From assembly GCA_003554505.1 (NCBI GenBank), contig PWGS01000207.1, positions 1 through 13,708 on the forward strand: DNA of 13,708 nucleotides, read 5' to 3'. Positions 1-6,954 of this stretch are shown here, piece after piece (the stretch's first letter is position 1; the number at the start of each line of letters is the position of its first letter). The DNA comes from Desulfonatronospira sp. (GTDB lineage: Bacteria; Desulfobacterota; Desulfovibrionia; Desulfovibrionales; Desulfonatronovibrionaceae). The position numbers were made by a program, and so were the translations under genes. The notes under the pieces were generated by a model. That model saw only the letters and a list, made by a program, of their open reading frames with translations, had not been told where the DNA came from and ran no database searches.

Positions 1-42
1 CAATTATGAGGAGGCGTATCTTAATACGGTGACGAATAATTG
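1..42. repeat. nested inverted repeat
   Basis: The outer arms caattat (1-7) and ataattg (36-42) are perfect complements. Inside them lies a perfect 5-bp hairpin, cgtat (15-19) with atacg (24-28) around a four-base loop. The two inner spacers are seven bases each, so the structure is symmetric. It lies at the window edge and may continue leftward. It could be a binding site, the end of an RNA structure or chance; no function can be assigned. Confidence 0.4.
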
Positions 43-65
43 TGCAGATTGACGCCGCCAAAAGG

Positions 66-92
66 AAAAAGAACCGTTTCCGGATGAAAACT
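66..92 (+). repeat. 27-bp direct repeat, copy 1
   Basis: This 27-base stretch recurs exactly at 3734-3760; its core is tccggatgaaaact. The two copies lie on either side of the TRAP transporter genes, in the same orientation. Nothing here is coding. A 14-base core of the same sequence is found again at 12825-12838. It behaves like a small dispersed extragenic repeat, but I do not recognise the family. Confidence 0.75.
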
Positions 93-345
93 TCTTAAAA
101 TGATCCTGATTGGGGACTTTTTTCAGTTGCCTCTGCAAGGGCGACATGAGACCGGGAACTTGTTTTACAAATCCGTCAGGTTTATATATACAGCATTCAC
201 ATGCTCGATAAAACCGGTGACGGAATAAAAGTTGCTTAAACAGTGAAGCCGGTGGATTATTAAGTCCTGTTAGCCTTTTAAGCCGGGAAAACATGTTCCG
301 GGACAACAAACTGCTCGTAAACTCTGGACAATGGAGGAAGCAAGG
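93..345. other. non-coding leader of the TRAP operon
   Basis: Roughly 250 bases without a credible gene precede dctP. The stretch is AT-richer than the coding DNA around it. It holds a weak sigma-70-like promoter candidate at 232-260 and a small imperfect hairpin around the acatgt palindrome near 285-304. No riboswitch or operator could be recognised. A 101-codon minus-strand frame crosses this region but has no ribosome binding site and no family resemblance. Confidence 0.5.
232..260 (+). promoter_or_regulatory. possible sigma-70 promoter for the TRAP operon
   Basis: A -35-like ttgctt (232-237) is followed after 17 bases by a -10-like gattat (255-260), about 85 bases upstream of the dctP start. 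The spacing is right but both hexamers match the consensus only partly. No sigma-54 type site (GG-N10-GC) stood out as an alternative. Confidence 0.3.
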
Positions 346-1425
346 ATGAAGGGTAGACTTTACTATTGGACATGGCTTTTTTTAATACTCCTTTTTCCGG
401 TGATATCCGGGTGCTCAGCCGATGAAGAGCTGGACGATCCTGAAAAACCGGAGCAGACCTTCAGCCTCTCCCTGGCCACTTTCTGGCCGGCGACGGATTT
501 TATGGTGGCTGAAGGACACAACAAATGGATTGAAGAGGTTGAAAAAAGGACTGATGGACGGGTACAAATCAACCTTCACTCCGGAGAAAGCCTACTTGGG
601 GCCCGGGAAATCTACAACGGCGTGGCCGGGGGAGTGGCGGATATCGGCACAACATGCCCCTCCTATACTCCGGGAATGTTTCCCCTGATGGAAGCCTTTG
701 AACTGCCCGGCTACCAGAATGTCAATGCTGTGTCCGCCTCCATGACCGCACATGAAGGCTACAAAAGAATAAAGCAGGATCTGGGAATCGATGAGTTTGA
801 AGATGTCAAGGTCCTCTTCTTCTGGGCCACCGGACCGGGGGACATCATGAGCCAGAAACCGGCCAGAAACCTGGATGAACTGGCCGGAATGGAAATCCGG
901 GCCGTAGGGGGAACTGTTCCGCCCCTGGAAAAACTGGGAGCGGTCACTCACTCCATGCCCATGTCCGAATCCTATCTGGCCCTGGATCAGGGACTTGTGG
1001 ACGGCATTCTGGCTCCCAACGACACCCTGAAAGGCTTCAGGCTGGCTGAAGTGGTTGATTATGTCACCCATACTCCTTTCCTGTACAATGTAGTCTTTAT
1101 GAAAATCATGAACCAGGGCACCTGGAATTCCCTGCCTCCTGATATTCAGGACGTATTCCGGGAAATGAACGATGAATTCGCCTATGAATATGGTCGGCTT
1201 AGGGCCGAGCATACAAAGCTGGGCCTGGAATACGGCATGGATGAACACGGCATGGAATTCTTTGAACTGGATGCCGACGAAGAGCAGAAATGGCTGGAAC
1301 GTATCCAGCCCGTGGTGGAAGACTGGATAAAGAAGCAGGAAGACAGGGGGCTGCCTGCTGAACAGACCGTTGAGCTCATCAGGGAACTGGACGAAAAATT
1401 CTCTGCAGAATATCCTGACTACTAA
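346..1425 (+). CDS. dctP: TRAP transporter substrate-binding lipoprotein (DctP family)
   Basis: Extracytoplasmic solute receptor of a tripartite ATP-independent periplasmic transporter; it captures the substrate, usually an organic acid, and hands it to the DctQM permease. Of 359 residues, the first 22 form a lipoprotein signal (charged MKGR, hydrophobic core, lipobox ISGC), so mature Cys23 should be lipidated and anchor the receptor rather than leave it free in the periplasm. The DctP fold follows (SLATFWPATDF, the LHSGESLLGAREIYNGVAGGVADIG block, and GMEIRAVGG with the conserved carboxylate-binding Arg185). An in-frame ATG at 331 exists, but the one at 346 has ggagg (333-337) eight bases upstream and places the signal peptide correctly. 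The dctQ and dctM genes follow on the same strand. The substrate cannot be told from sequence. Confidence 0.93.
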   Translation: MKGRLYYWTWLFLILLFPVISGCSADEELDDPEKPEQTFSLSLATFWPATDFMVAEGHNKWIEEVEKRTDGRVQINLHSGESLLGAREIYNGVAGGVADIGTTCPSYTPGMFPLMEAFELPGYQNVNAVSASMTAHEGYKRIKQDLGIDEFEDVKVLFFWATGPGDIMSQKPARNLDELAGMEIRAVGGTVPPLEKLGAVTHSMPMSESYLALDQGLVDGILAPNDTLKGFRLAEVVDYVTHTPFLYNVVFMKIMNQGTWNSLPPDIQDVFREMNDEFAYEYGRLRAEHTKLGLEYGMDEHGMEFFELDADEEQKWLERIQPVVEDWIKKQEDRGLPAEQTVELIRELDEKFSAEYPDY

Positions 1426-1816
1426 AGTCATGGATACAAGGCTGTTACCCTGGTCTTGCTCAGTTCTCAACGGAATGACATGGGGGAATTTTCTGCACCT
1501 GATTTGAGTAATTGCCTGCAGCAGCTCGGGCATGAGGCTCAATCAGGCCGGGGAGTTCCCCTGCTTTTATTTTCAGCCTTGGAACCATGTATAAATCCAG
1601 ATACAAATACAACTTGATTTATTTATGTACATCCTGCTTCAGCCTTTCACGGATACTGCCGTATACATGTCCAGCTTTTTCCTTGCCGTGCTTCATCAGG
1701 CTTCAGCTCCCGGAAAAAAATACCCCGGGAGGCTGATGCTTTACCCGTCAACTGAGGGAAGTTTTTTTTCACCCTTAATGGCCGGGTCTTTTTCAGAACC
1801 AGGGGTGTTGTAAAAA
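1426..1816. other. 391-nt gap between TRAP receptor and permease genes
   Basis: TRAP genes are normally tightly packed, so a gap of this size inside the set is unusual. The stretch is less GC-rich than its neighbours. It contains a good imperfect hairpin at 1704-1735 and a run of eight T at 1762-1769. The hairpin and the T-run are 26 bases apart, so this is not a standard intrinsic terminator. A 62-codon plus-strand frame at 1625-1813 has no ribosome binding site and I do not call it a gene. Confidence 0.55.
1704..1735 (+). other. stem-loop between dctP and dctQ
   Basis: cagctcccgg (1704-1713) pairs with ccgggaggctg (1725-1735), giving a ten-pair stem with a single bulged G and an A-rich loop of eleven bases. 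It could stabilise the 3' end of the dctP message or attenuate transcription into dctQM, leaving more receptor than permease. That role is inferred; only the pairing is seen. Confidence 0.5.
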
Positions 1817-2314
1817 ATGGAGCGCCTGGAGAAAATCGTTCACTATCTGGCCCTGCGCATTTCCCAGATCGCCCAGCTGGCTCTGGTCCTGGTCATGCTG
1901 GTCATAGTGGCCAACATATTCATGCGCGCCTGGTGGAAACCCCTTACCGGCAGCTATGAACTGGTGGAAATCCTGGGTGCTGTCATCCTGTCCATGGGGG
2001 TGGCCTACTGTGCAGTCAACAGAGGCCATGTGACCGTCAGTCTGCTGGTGGACAGCCTGCCTCCGAGAGTGCAGAATATTGTCGAGATTATTACCAGTGC
2101 CATTTCACTGACGTTTATCTCCCTTATATCATGGGGGCTTTTGCAGTACGCGTCCAACGTGCACAGAAGGAACCTGTCCACCTCTTCCCTGGATATACCC
2201 CTTTACCCTGTCTCCTATCTGGTTGCCTGCGGCATGATCATGCTTGCCCTGACTGTACTGGTGGAGCTGATTAAAAACAGCCTGGCCCTGATCATGAGGA
2301 GGAATCAGGATTGA
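1817..2314 (+). CDS. dctQ: TRAP transporter small permease (DctQ family)
   Basis: Small membrane subunit of the TRAP transporter, which joins the large permease in the inner membrane. The 165 residues have four hydrophobic segments, roughly at 16-36, 50-67, 86-110 and 131-154, which is the family pattern. Family-like features include the early N-[IV]-F-x-R block (NIFMR) and the conserved ELVEILGAVILSMGVAYC stretch in the second helix. The ribosome binding site is weak (agggg at 1801-1805, eleven bases from the ATG). Its stop codon overlaps the start of dctM, and the dctM ribosome binding site lies inside its last codons, so the two are probably translated together. Confidence 0.9.
   Translation: MERLEKIVHYLALRISQIAQLALVLVMLVIVANIFMRAWWKPLTGSYELVEILGAVILSMGVAYCAVNRGHVTVSLLVDSLPPRVQNIVEIITSAISLTFISLISWGLLQYASNVHRRNLSTSSLDIPLYPVSYLVACGMIMLALTVLVELIKNSLALIMRRNQD
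2297..2314 (+). promoter_or_regulatory. ribosome binding site and TTGA overlap that fix the dctM start
   Basis: A strong aggagg (2297-2302) inside the end of dctQ precedes the TTG start, which overlaps the dctQ TGA. This arrangement indicates translational coupling of the two permease subunits. Confidence 0.75.
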
Positions 2315-3618
2315 GCCCCTTTGAACTGGGTGTAGCAGCCATTCTGCTCGTGTTTGTGCTTATCGCCGCCCGCATGCCTGTGGCTTTTGTCATGCTGGTG
2401 GTGGGAGTAGGAGGATATGCTTATCATATTTCCCTGGATGCTGCATTATCCATTGCATCATCCACTATTTACAGCACTTTTGCCTCATACTCTCTCATAG
2501 TTGTTCCACTCTTTGTCTGGATGGGATATATCGCCTACCATTCAGGGATAAGCCGCAGAATATACGATGCCACCTACAAGGTTGTGGGCAGGCTGCCCGC
2601 AGGCCTGGCCCTGGCCACTATTGGCGCCAGCACCGCATTTGGAGCAATATGCGGCTCCACCACGGCTACGGCTGCCACCATGAGCTCAGTGGCGGTTCCG
2701 GAAATGAGAAGATACAGTTATGACCGTTCCCTGGCCACCTCGGTAGTGGCCTCCTCGGCCATTCTCGGGGTAATGATCCCTCCCAGCGTCATCTTTATCA
2801 TATACGGAATCGCCACCGGTGAATCCATTGCCAAGCTTTTTCTGGCTGGAATCATTCCCGGAATTCTGCTCATGGGCCTTTTTATGCTGGTCACATGGAT
2901 AAGGGCCGTCAGAAATCCGGCTCTGGCCCCGGCCGGACCCGAAGTCGACCTCAAAGGCAAGATAAGGGCTGTAGCAAAGGGCGGAGTCGAAGTTATCATC
3001 ATATTTTTCGTGGTCATCGGCGGGCTTTTCCTGGGCTACTTCACGCCCACCGAGGCAGGGGGAGTCGGGGCTGCCGCCACCCTGGCCGTGGCCCTCATCC
3101 GCAGACAGCTGAACTGGACCGGCTTTATAAACTCCCTGCGCGACTCCATCCGCATCTCGGCCATGATTATGTTCCTGGTGGCGGCGGCCACGGTTTTCGG
3201 GCGCTTTCTGGCAGTGACCAACATCCCCACCACCATGGCTGTCTGGGCCGGGGACCTGCCCGTCCATCCAGTGGCTGTCCTGGCCATCATTCTGCTCATA
3301 TACCTGTTGCTTGGATGCTTTATTGATGCCCTGGCCCTGATCCTGCTGACCATACCCATCTTCTATCCCGTGGCCGTTCACCTGGGATTCGACCCCATCT
3401 GGTTCGGGGTGATAATTGTACTGGTAGTGGGAATGGGCGTAATCACCCCTCCGGTGGGGGCCAACGTCTACGTGGTGGCGGGTATAGTCAAGGACACACC
3501 GGTGGTGACCATATTCAGGGGGGTATGGCCTTACCTGTTGAGCATAATACTCTGCATCGCCATCCTGACTCTTTTTCCACAGCTGGCCCTGTTTCTGCCG
3601 GACCTCTTCAAGCAATAA
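2311..3618 (+). CDS. dctM: TRAP transporter large permease (DctM family)
   Basis: Large inner-membrane subunit of the TRAP transporter, a secondary carrier of the ion transporter superfamily that usually uses the sodium gradient. The protein is 435 residues, the usual length, almost wholly hydrophobic with about a dozen membrane segments. Typical family stretches are visible: GASTAFGAICGSTTATAATM near residues 110-129, AILGVMIPPSVIFIIYG in the middle, the matching YFTPTEAGGVGA, and GVITPPVGANVYVVAG near the C-terminus. It starts with TTG at 2311, sharing bases with the dctQ stop (ttga), and aggagg at 2297-2302 sits eight bases upstream, which supports this rare start. It is the last gene of the TRAP set. 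Confidence 0.93.
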   Translation: MSPFELGVAAILLVFVLIAARMPVAFVMLVVGVGGYAYHISLDAALSIASSTIYSTFASYSLIVVPLFVWMGYIAYHSGISRRIYDATYKVVGRLPAGLALATIGASTAFGAICGSTTATAATMSSVAVPEMRRYSYDRSLATSVVASSAILGVMIPPSVIFIIYGIATGESIAKLFLAGIIPGILLMGLFMLVTWIRAVRNPALAPAGPEVDLKGKIRAVAKGGVEVIIIFFVVIGGLFLGYFTPTEAGGVGAAATLAVALIRRQLNWTGFINSLRDSIRISAMIMFLVAAATVFGRFLAVTNIPTTMAVWAGDLPVHPVAVLAIILLIYLLLGCFIDALALILLTIPIFYPVAVHLGFDPIWFGVIIVLVVGMGVITPPVGANVYVVAGIVKDTPVVTIFRGVWPYLLSIILCIAILTLFPQLALFLPDLFKQ

Positions 3619-3721
3619 AACAACAATACAGCGAAACTTCTTCTGGACCTCAGGGAGATGGTTCTTCCCGGGTTATTTTGTCAGGCTGGAACGCCTTGTT
3701 CAGTTGTAACCGGTTTTCTTT

Positions 3722-3751
3722 CCGGAAACGAGAAAAAAGAACCGTTTCCGG
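3722..3751. other. 9-bp hairpin in the dctM/zur intergenic region
   Basis: ccggaaacg (3722-3730) and cgtttccgg (3743-3751) form a perfect nine-pair stem with a twelve-base loop, between two convergent genes. The right arm lies inside copy 2 of the 27-bp repeat. It could act as a bidirectional transcription end, but neither strand carries a proper U-tract after the stem (the T-run on the minus strand is in the loop). The rest of the 3619-3758 gap shows nothing else definite. Confidence 0.45.
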
Positions 3752-3760
3752 ATGAAAACT
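3734..3760 (+). repeat. 27-bp direct repeat, copy 2
   Basis: Exact copy, in the same orientation, of bases 66-92. It ends in the stop codon of the Fur-family gene (the cta at 3759-3761 is TAG on the minus strand). Unlike copy 1, this copy has an inverted partner just upstream that lets it form a hairpin. Confidence 0.75.
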
Positions 3761-4130
3761 AATGAGGGCATTCAGCGCAGAAACCATATAGAAAAATCTC
3801 ATGTCCATCGAGTTTAAAGCCTTCCGGAGCCAGAGATTTTATCCCCGGCGGACAGCCTTCGATGCAGAAAAGCTGCTTGCAGTTGCGGCATTGAAAATGA
3901 TGATGATGCCCCATGTCGGCCGGTTCGTAATATGAGCCCTGCCCCGGTACCTGCAGTTCGGCGACCACCCCTTCCTCCACCAGCAGCTTCAGATTGCGGT
4001 ATACCGTGGCAATGCCCAGAGAAGAAACCTTCTCCCGGGAAAACCATAGAATTTCCGCAGGGTTCAAAGGGCCGCTGGCTTCATGCAAACATTCCATCAA
4101 GGCTTTTCTTTGCTGAGTCTTGTGTTTCAT
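3759..4130 (-). CDS. zur: Fur-family metal-responsive repressor, probably Zur
   Basis: Metal-sensing repressor of the Fur family; with zinc bound it would shut off the divergent zinc importer. The 123 residues fit the family (120-150). The N-terminal winged helix includes the family signature SSLGIATVYRNLKLLVEEG (37-55). The dimerisation half has GHHHHFQC (74-81) and two CxxC pairs, C81/C84 and C118/C121, the usual structural zinc site; C89 and C93 are extra. The Zur reading, rather than Fur or PerR, rests on the znuACB neighbours. The ATG at 4130 is chosen over an in-frame ATG at 4169 because agggag (4138-4143) lies seven bases upstream and MKHKTQQR is a typical family start. A palindromic operator between it and znuA suggests autoregulation. 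Confidence 0.88.
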   Translation of the reverse strand: MKHKTQQRKALMECLHEASGPLNPAEILWFSREKVSSLGIATVYRNLKLLVEEGVVAELQVPGQGSYYEPADMGHHHHFQCRNCKQLFCIEGCPPGIKSLAPEGFKLDGHEIFLYGFCAECPH

Positions 4131-4208
4131 AGATAAGCTCCCTGGACTTAAACAGATTAATATGGCCATTTAAAACAAATTGCAACTTGCAGGTTATGCT
4201 GAATCTGC

Positions 4209-4238
4209 TTGACTTCTTAAAATTGATAATTGTATATC
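4209..4238 (+). promoter_or_regulatory. likely promoter of znuACB overlapping the operator
   Basis: A good -35 ttgact (4209-4214) is followed after 18 bases by tatatc (4233-4238), a 4/6 match to the -10 consensus. The -10 lies in the centre of the palindrome, so repressor binding would block polymerase. Confidence 0.5.
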
Positions 4239-4248
4239 AATTATCAAT
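4222..4248. promoter_or_regulatory. Fur-family (Zur) operator palindrome
   Basis: ttgataattg (4223-4232) and caattatcaa (4238-4247) are perfect inverted repeats around a five-base centre, extended by one more pair to 4222-4248. The size and AT-rich GATAAT/ATTATC content resemble Fur-family boxes. It lies between the divergent repressor and zinc importer genes, so it probably controls both. Confidence 0.8.
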
Positions 4249-4287
4249 AAAATCAAAAAAACACCCCCCAAAAAAGGAGGAGCCATT

Positions 4288-5313
4288 ATGCCAGATAAAA
4301 AAACACCCGGAAAAGCCGGGCTGTCAGCCTGCTTACTTAGTGCCGCAATGCTTCTCTTACTGCTCTGGCCGGCAATGGCCCCGTCCTCGGACAAGGACAG
4401 GCTGGATATCATGGTCAGCATAGCCCCGCAAAAATCCTTCGTGGACAGAATCGGGGGGGAGTTGACCGATACCACCGTACTGCTCCCGCCCGGGGCCAGC
4501 CCGCACACCTTTGAGCCCAAACCCTCCCAGATCAGGAAACTGGGCCGGGCTGACCTGTACATGGCCATAGGAGTTGAATATGAAAATGCACTTCTGCCCA
4601 GGATCAAATCCACACACCCGGACCTGGAAATAGTCCGCCTGGACCGGGGCATTCAGAAAATCTCCATGCTGCAGGACTGCGACCATGACCACGGACACAA
4701 TCACAGTCATGATCATGAGCATGATCACGACAACGGGCATGATCATGAACATAATCACAATCATGGGCACAACAACCATGACCATGGGCATGATCACCAT
4801 CATGATCACAACGGGCATGATGGCCTGGACCCGCACGTATGGCTCTCACCGGATCTGGCCATGATAATCGCGGACAACGTCTACCGGGTTCTGTCCCAGG
4901 CCATGCCCGGGGCAGATGCTGAGTTCAGGGACAACTACCTGTCCTTTATCCGCGAACTGCTTGAGCTGGACCAGGAAATCAAGTCAATTTTCAGTGATGT
5001 CCCGCCCGGAAGCAGGTTCATGGTCTTTCATCCGGCCTGGGGCTACTTCGCCCGGGCCTACGGTCTTGTCCAGGTTCCTGTGGAAGTGGAGGGGCGCGAG
5101 CCCAGGTCGGCTGATCTAAAGGAGCTTATTGACACAGCCAGGGATGAAGGCATAAAAGTCGTATTCGTATCTCCGCAGTTTTCCAAGCGAAGCGCTGAAA
5201 CCATAGCCGACTCCATAGACGGCCGGACTGTTTCCATTGACCCCCTGGCTGAGAACTGGAAAGAAAACATGCTCACCGTGGCCGAAGAATTCAAAAAGGC
5301 CATGGGGCACTGA
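4288..5313 (+). CDS. znuA: zinc ABC transporter, periplasmic zinc-binding protein
   Basis: High-affinity periplasmic zinc receptor that delivers zinc to the ZnuBC importer (cluster A-I solute-binding family). Of 341 residues, the N-terminal ~31 are a signal sequence (KK, then a Leu-rich core ending WPAMA). Expected zinc ligands are visible: His73 in GASPHTFEP, His183 in DPHVWLSP, His248 in FHPAWGYFA and Asp318 near the C-terminus. Between the first two lies a long acidic His-rich loop (about 131-178) with 22 histidines, typical of zinc rather than manganese members and longer than in many homologues. The start has a strong aaggagg (4274-4280). It heads an operon with znuC 20 bases downstream and lies divergent from the Fur-family gene across the shared operator. 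Confidence 0.94.
   Translation: MPDKKTPGKAGLSACLLSAAMLLLLLWPAMAPSSDKDRLDIMVSIAPQKSFVDRIGGELTDTTVLLPPGASPHTFEPKPSQIRKLGRADLYMAIGVEYENALLPRIKSTHPDLEIVRLDRGIQKISMLQDCDHDHGHNHSHDHEHDHDNGHDHEHNHNHGHNNHDHGHDHHHDHNGHDGLDPHVWLSPDLAMIIADNVYRVLSQAMPGADAEFRDNYLSFIRELLELDQEIKSIFSDVPPGSRFMVFHPAWGYFARAYGLVQVPVEVEGREPRSADLKELIDTARDEGIKVVFVSPQFSKRSAETIADSIDGRTVSIDPLAENWKENMLTVAEEFKKAMGH
4678..4818 (+). repeat. His-rich low-complexity coding repeat in znuA
   Basis: Imperfect tandem cat-gat, cac-aat and cat-gag codon pairs encode alternating His with Asp, Glu, Asn or Gly. The loop has 22 His among about 47 residues. It probably buffers or scavenges zinc, the role proposed for this loop in the family. Repeats of this kind can change length by slippage. 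Confidence 0.85.
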
Positions 5314-5333
5314 TAATCAGGCAGCGCCGGTGA

Positions 5334-6113
5334 ATGCGGCCCAGATATATACAGATGAATGAAAACGCCATAGAAATCCAGAACTTAAGCTTTGCCTACA
5401 ACCCCCACCCGGTCCTGGAAGAGGTAAGCATGCAGGTAAAAAAGGGAGAATTCCTGGCAGTGCTGGGTCCCAACGGCGGAGGCAAAACCACCCTCATGCG
5501 GATCCTGCTGAGCATACTGAAGCCCTCCCGGGGCCAGGCCAGGGTTCTGGGAAGCCCTCCCGGCACCCTGCCCCATCTGGTGGGTTACGTTCCCCAGAGC
5601 CAGAGCAAAGCAGACAAGTTTCCCATCACCGTTCGGGATACTGTACTTCTGGGACGGCTGGGACCCCTGGGCCGCTGGAGACACTTTACCGACCGGGACT
5701 CAGAGCTGGCCCGCCAGGCCCTGGAGCAAGTCGGGATGCAGGACTGTGCCGGACGCAACATAGGCAGCCTTTCCGGCGGGCAGAGACAAAGGGTGCTCAT
5801 CGCCCGGGCCCTGGTGGCTCAGCCGCAGATACTTTTTCTGGACGAACCCACCGCTGCTGTGGACCAGGCCTTTCACACCAGGTTTTACGATCTGCTCAAA
5901 GGACTGAATGACCGTGGAACAACCATCCTGGTCATCAGCCACGACCTTTCGGTACTCTCCAGCCACGTCAAGGCCGTGGCCTGCGTCAACCGCAGTCTCT
6001 ACTATCACGATTCAGCAGAAATCAGCCAGGAAATGCTGGAAAAGGTATACCACTGCCCGGTGGAACTCATCGCTCACGGCGACGTCCCCCACAGGGTCCT
6101 TAGGCACCATTAG
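5334..6113 (+). CDS. znuC: zinc ABC transporter, ATP-binding protein
   Basis: ATPase that powers zinc import through ZnuB on the cytoplasmic face of the membrane. All ABC motifs are present in the 259 residues: Walker A GPNGGGKTT (45-53), Q-loop Gln88, signature LSGGQ (146-150), Walker B ILFLDEP (166-172) and H-loop His203. The length matches ZnuC/MntB-type ATPases. The start is uncertain: ATG at 5334 (MRPRYIQ) or ATG at 5355 (MNENAIEIQNLSF), the latter looking more like relatives; neither has a strong ribosome binding site. It lies 20 bases after znuA and 3 bases before znuB, so the three are surely one transcript. Confidence 0.93.
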   Translation: MRPRYIQMNENAIEIQNLSFAYNPHPVLEEVSMQVKKGEFLAVLGPNGGGKTTLMRILLSILKPSRGQARVLGSPPGTLPHLVGYVPQSQSKADKFPITVRDTVLLGRLGPLGRWRHFTDRDSELARQALEQVGMQDCAGRNIGSLSGGQRQRVLIARALVAQPQILFLDEPTAAVDQAFHTRFYDLLKGLNDRGTTILVISHDLSVLSSHVKAVACVNRSLYYHDSAEISQEMLEKVYHCPVELIAHGDVPHRVLRHH

Positions 6114-6116
6114 ATC

Positions 6117-6944
6117 ATGCTGGAAATCCTGCAGTACGATTTTATGCGCAACGCCCTGGCCGCGGGCTTTCTGGGGAGCATCGCCTGCGGCATCATCGGA
6201 GCCATGGTTGTGGTCAACAGGCTGGTTTTCATATCCGGGGGCATAGCCCACGCCTCTTACGGGGGCATAGGCCTGGCCTTCTTCGCCGGATTTCCCCCTT
6301 CCCTGGGTGCAGGACTGGCCGCACTTGTCTCAGCCCTGACCATGGGCCTGGTCAGTCACAGCCGCAAACACAGGGCGGATACGTTCATAGGAGTCATCTG
6401 GGCCGTGGGCATGTCCATGGGCATAATCCTGCTGGATCTGACTCCCGGGTACCGGGTGGACCTCATGAGCTATCTCTTCGGCAGCATACTCATGGTACCC
6501 GCCAGCGCCCTGTGGACCATGGCCGGGCTCAGCCTGGCCATCACAATCCTGGTACTCGTATTCTACAAGGACTTCCTGGCCATGTCCCATGACGAGGAGT
6601 TCGCCAGAGCAATGGGAGGACCGGTTACCGCGCTTTACTTTCTGCTTCTGGTCATGGTGGCCATGACCGTGGTCATGACCATCCAGGTAGTGGGGCTTAT
6701 CCTGGTCATTGCCCTTTTAACCATTCCCTCTTATATTGCCGAGAAATACTCCGGTTCTCTAAAACAAATGATGCTGCTGGCGGTTATTATAAGCACCGTC
6801 TTCACTCAGACCGGGATCTGGCTTGCATACTACCTGGATTTGACCACCGGGGCCACAATAGTCCTGGTGGCCGCAGCAGCCTTCATCATTTCCGGCCTGC
6901 TGCCTGGAAGGAGTATTAAAGGCAAAGCCAAACATAAGAGCTAA
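6117..6944 (+). CDS. znuB: zinc ABC transporter, permease
   Basis: Inner-membrane channel of the zinc importer, ABC-3 permease family. The 275 residues are mostly hydrophobic, with about eight to nine membrane segments. Family stretches include the N-terminal FMRNALAAGFLGSIACGIIG, the VVVNRLVFISGGIAHASYGG block, and a later region (MTIQVVGLILVIALLTIPS) that carries the family's V-G-x-x-L pattern. The C-terminus is short and basic. It starts three bases after the znuC stop with no clear ribosome binding site of its own, as expected for a coupled gene. It ends 10 bases before the first inverted-repeat element, which may also end the transcript. Confidence 0.93.
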   Translation: MLEILQYDFMRNALAAGFLGSIACGIIGAMVVVNRLVFISGGIAHASYGGIGLAFFAGFPPSLGAGLAALVSALTMGLVSHSRKHRADTFIGVIWAVGMSMGIILLDLTPGYRVDLMSYLFGSILMVPASALWTMAGLSLAITILVLVFYKDFLAMSHDEEFARAMGGPVTALYFLLLVMVAMTVVMTIQVVGLILVIALLTIPSYIAEKYSGSLKQMMLLAVIISTVFTQTGIWLAYYLDLTTGATIVLVAAAAFIISGLLPGRSIKGKAKHKS

Positions 6945-6954
6945 AAAACCCCTG

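Noticed and set aside
4..309. 101-codon minus-strand open frame upstream of dctP
   Set aside because: It covers a repeat and AT-rich leader DNA, has no ribosome binding site, and the protein shows no recognisable domain or membrane pattern.
592..1542. 316-codon minus-strand open frame opposite dctP
   Set aside because: Antisense shadow of a clear DctP gene, with a composition typical of antisense reading.
1625..1813. 62-codon plus-strand frame ending three bases before dctQ
   Set aside because: No ribosome binding site, runs through the stem-loop, and resembles no known protein; a leader peptide cannot be excluded but is not supported.
2686..3615. 309-codon minus-strand frame opposite dctM
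   Set aside because: Rich in Gln, His, Gly and Asp, as expected for the antisense of a hydrophobic membrane protein gene.
3722..3760. Intrinsic terminator between dctM and zur
   Set aside because: The stem is good but no U-tract follows it on either strand; kept only as a hairpin.
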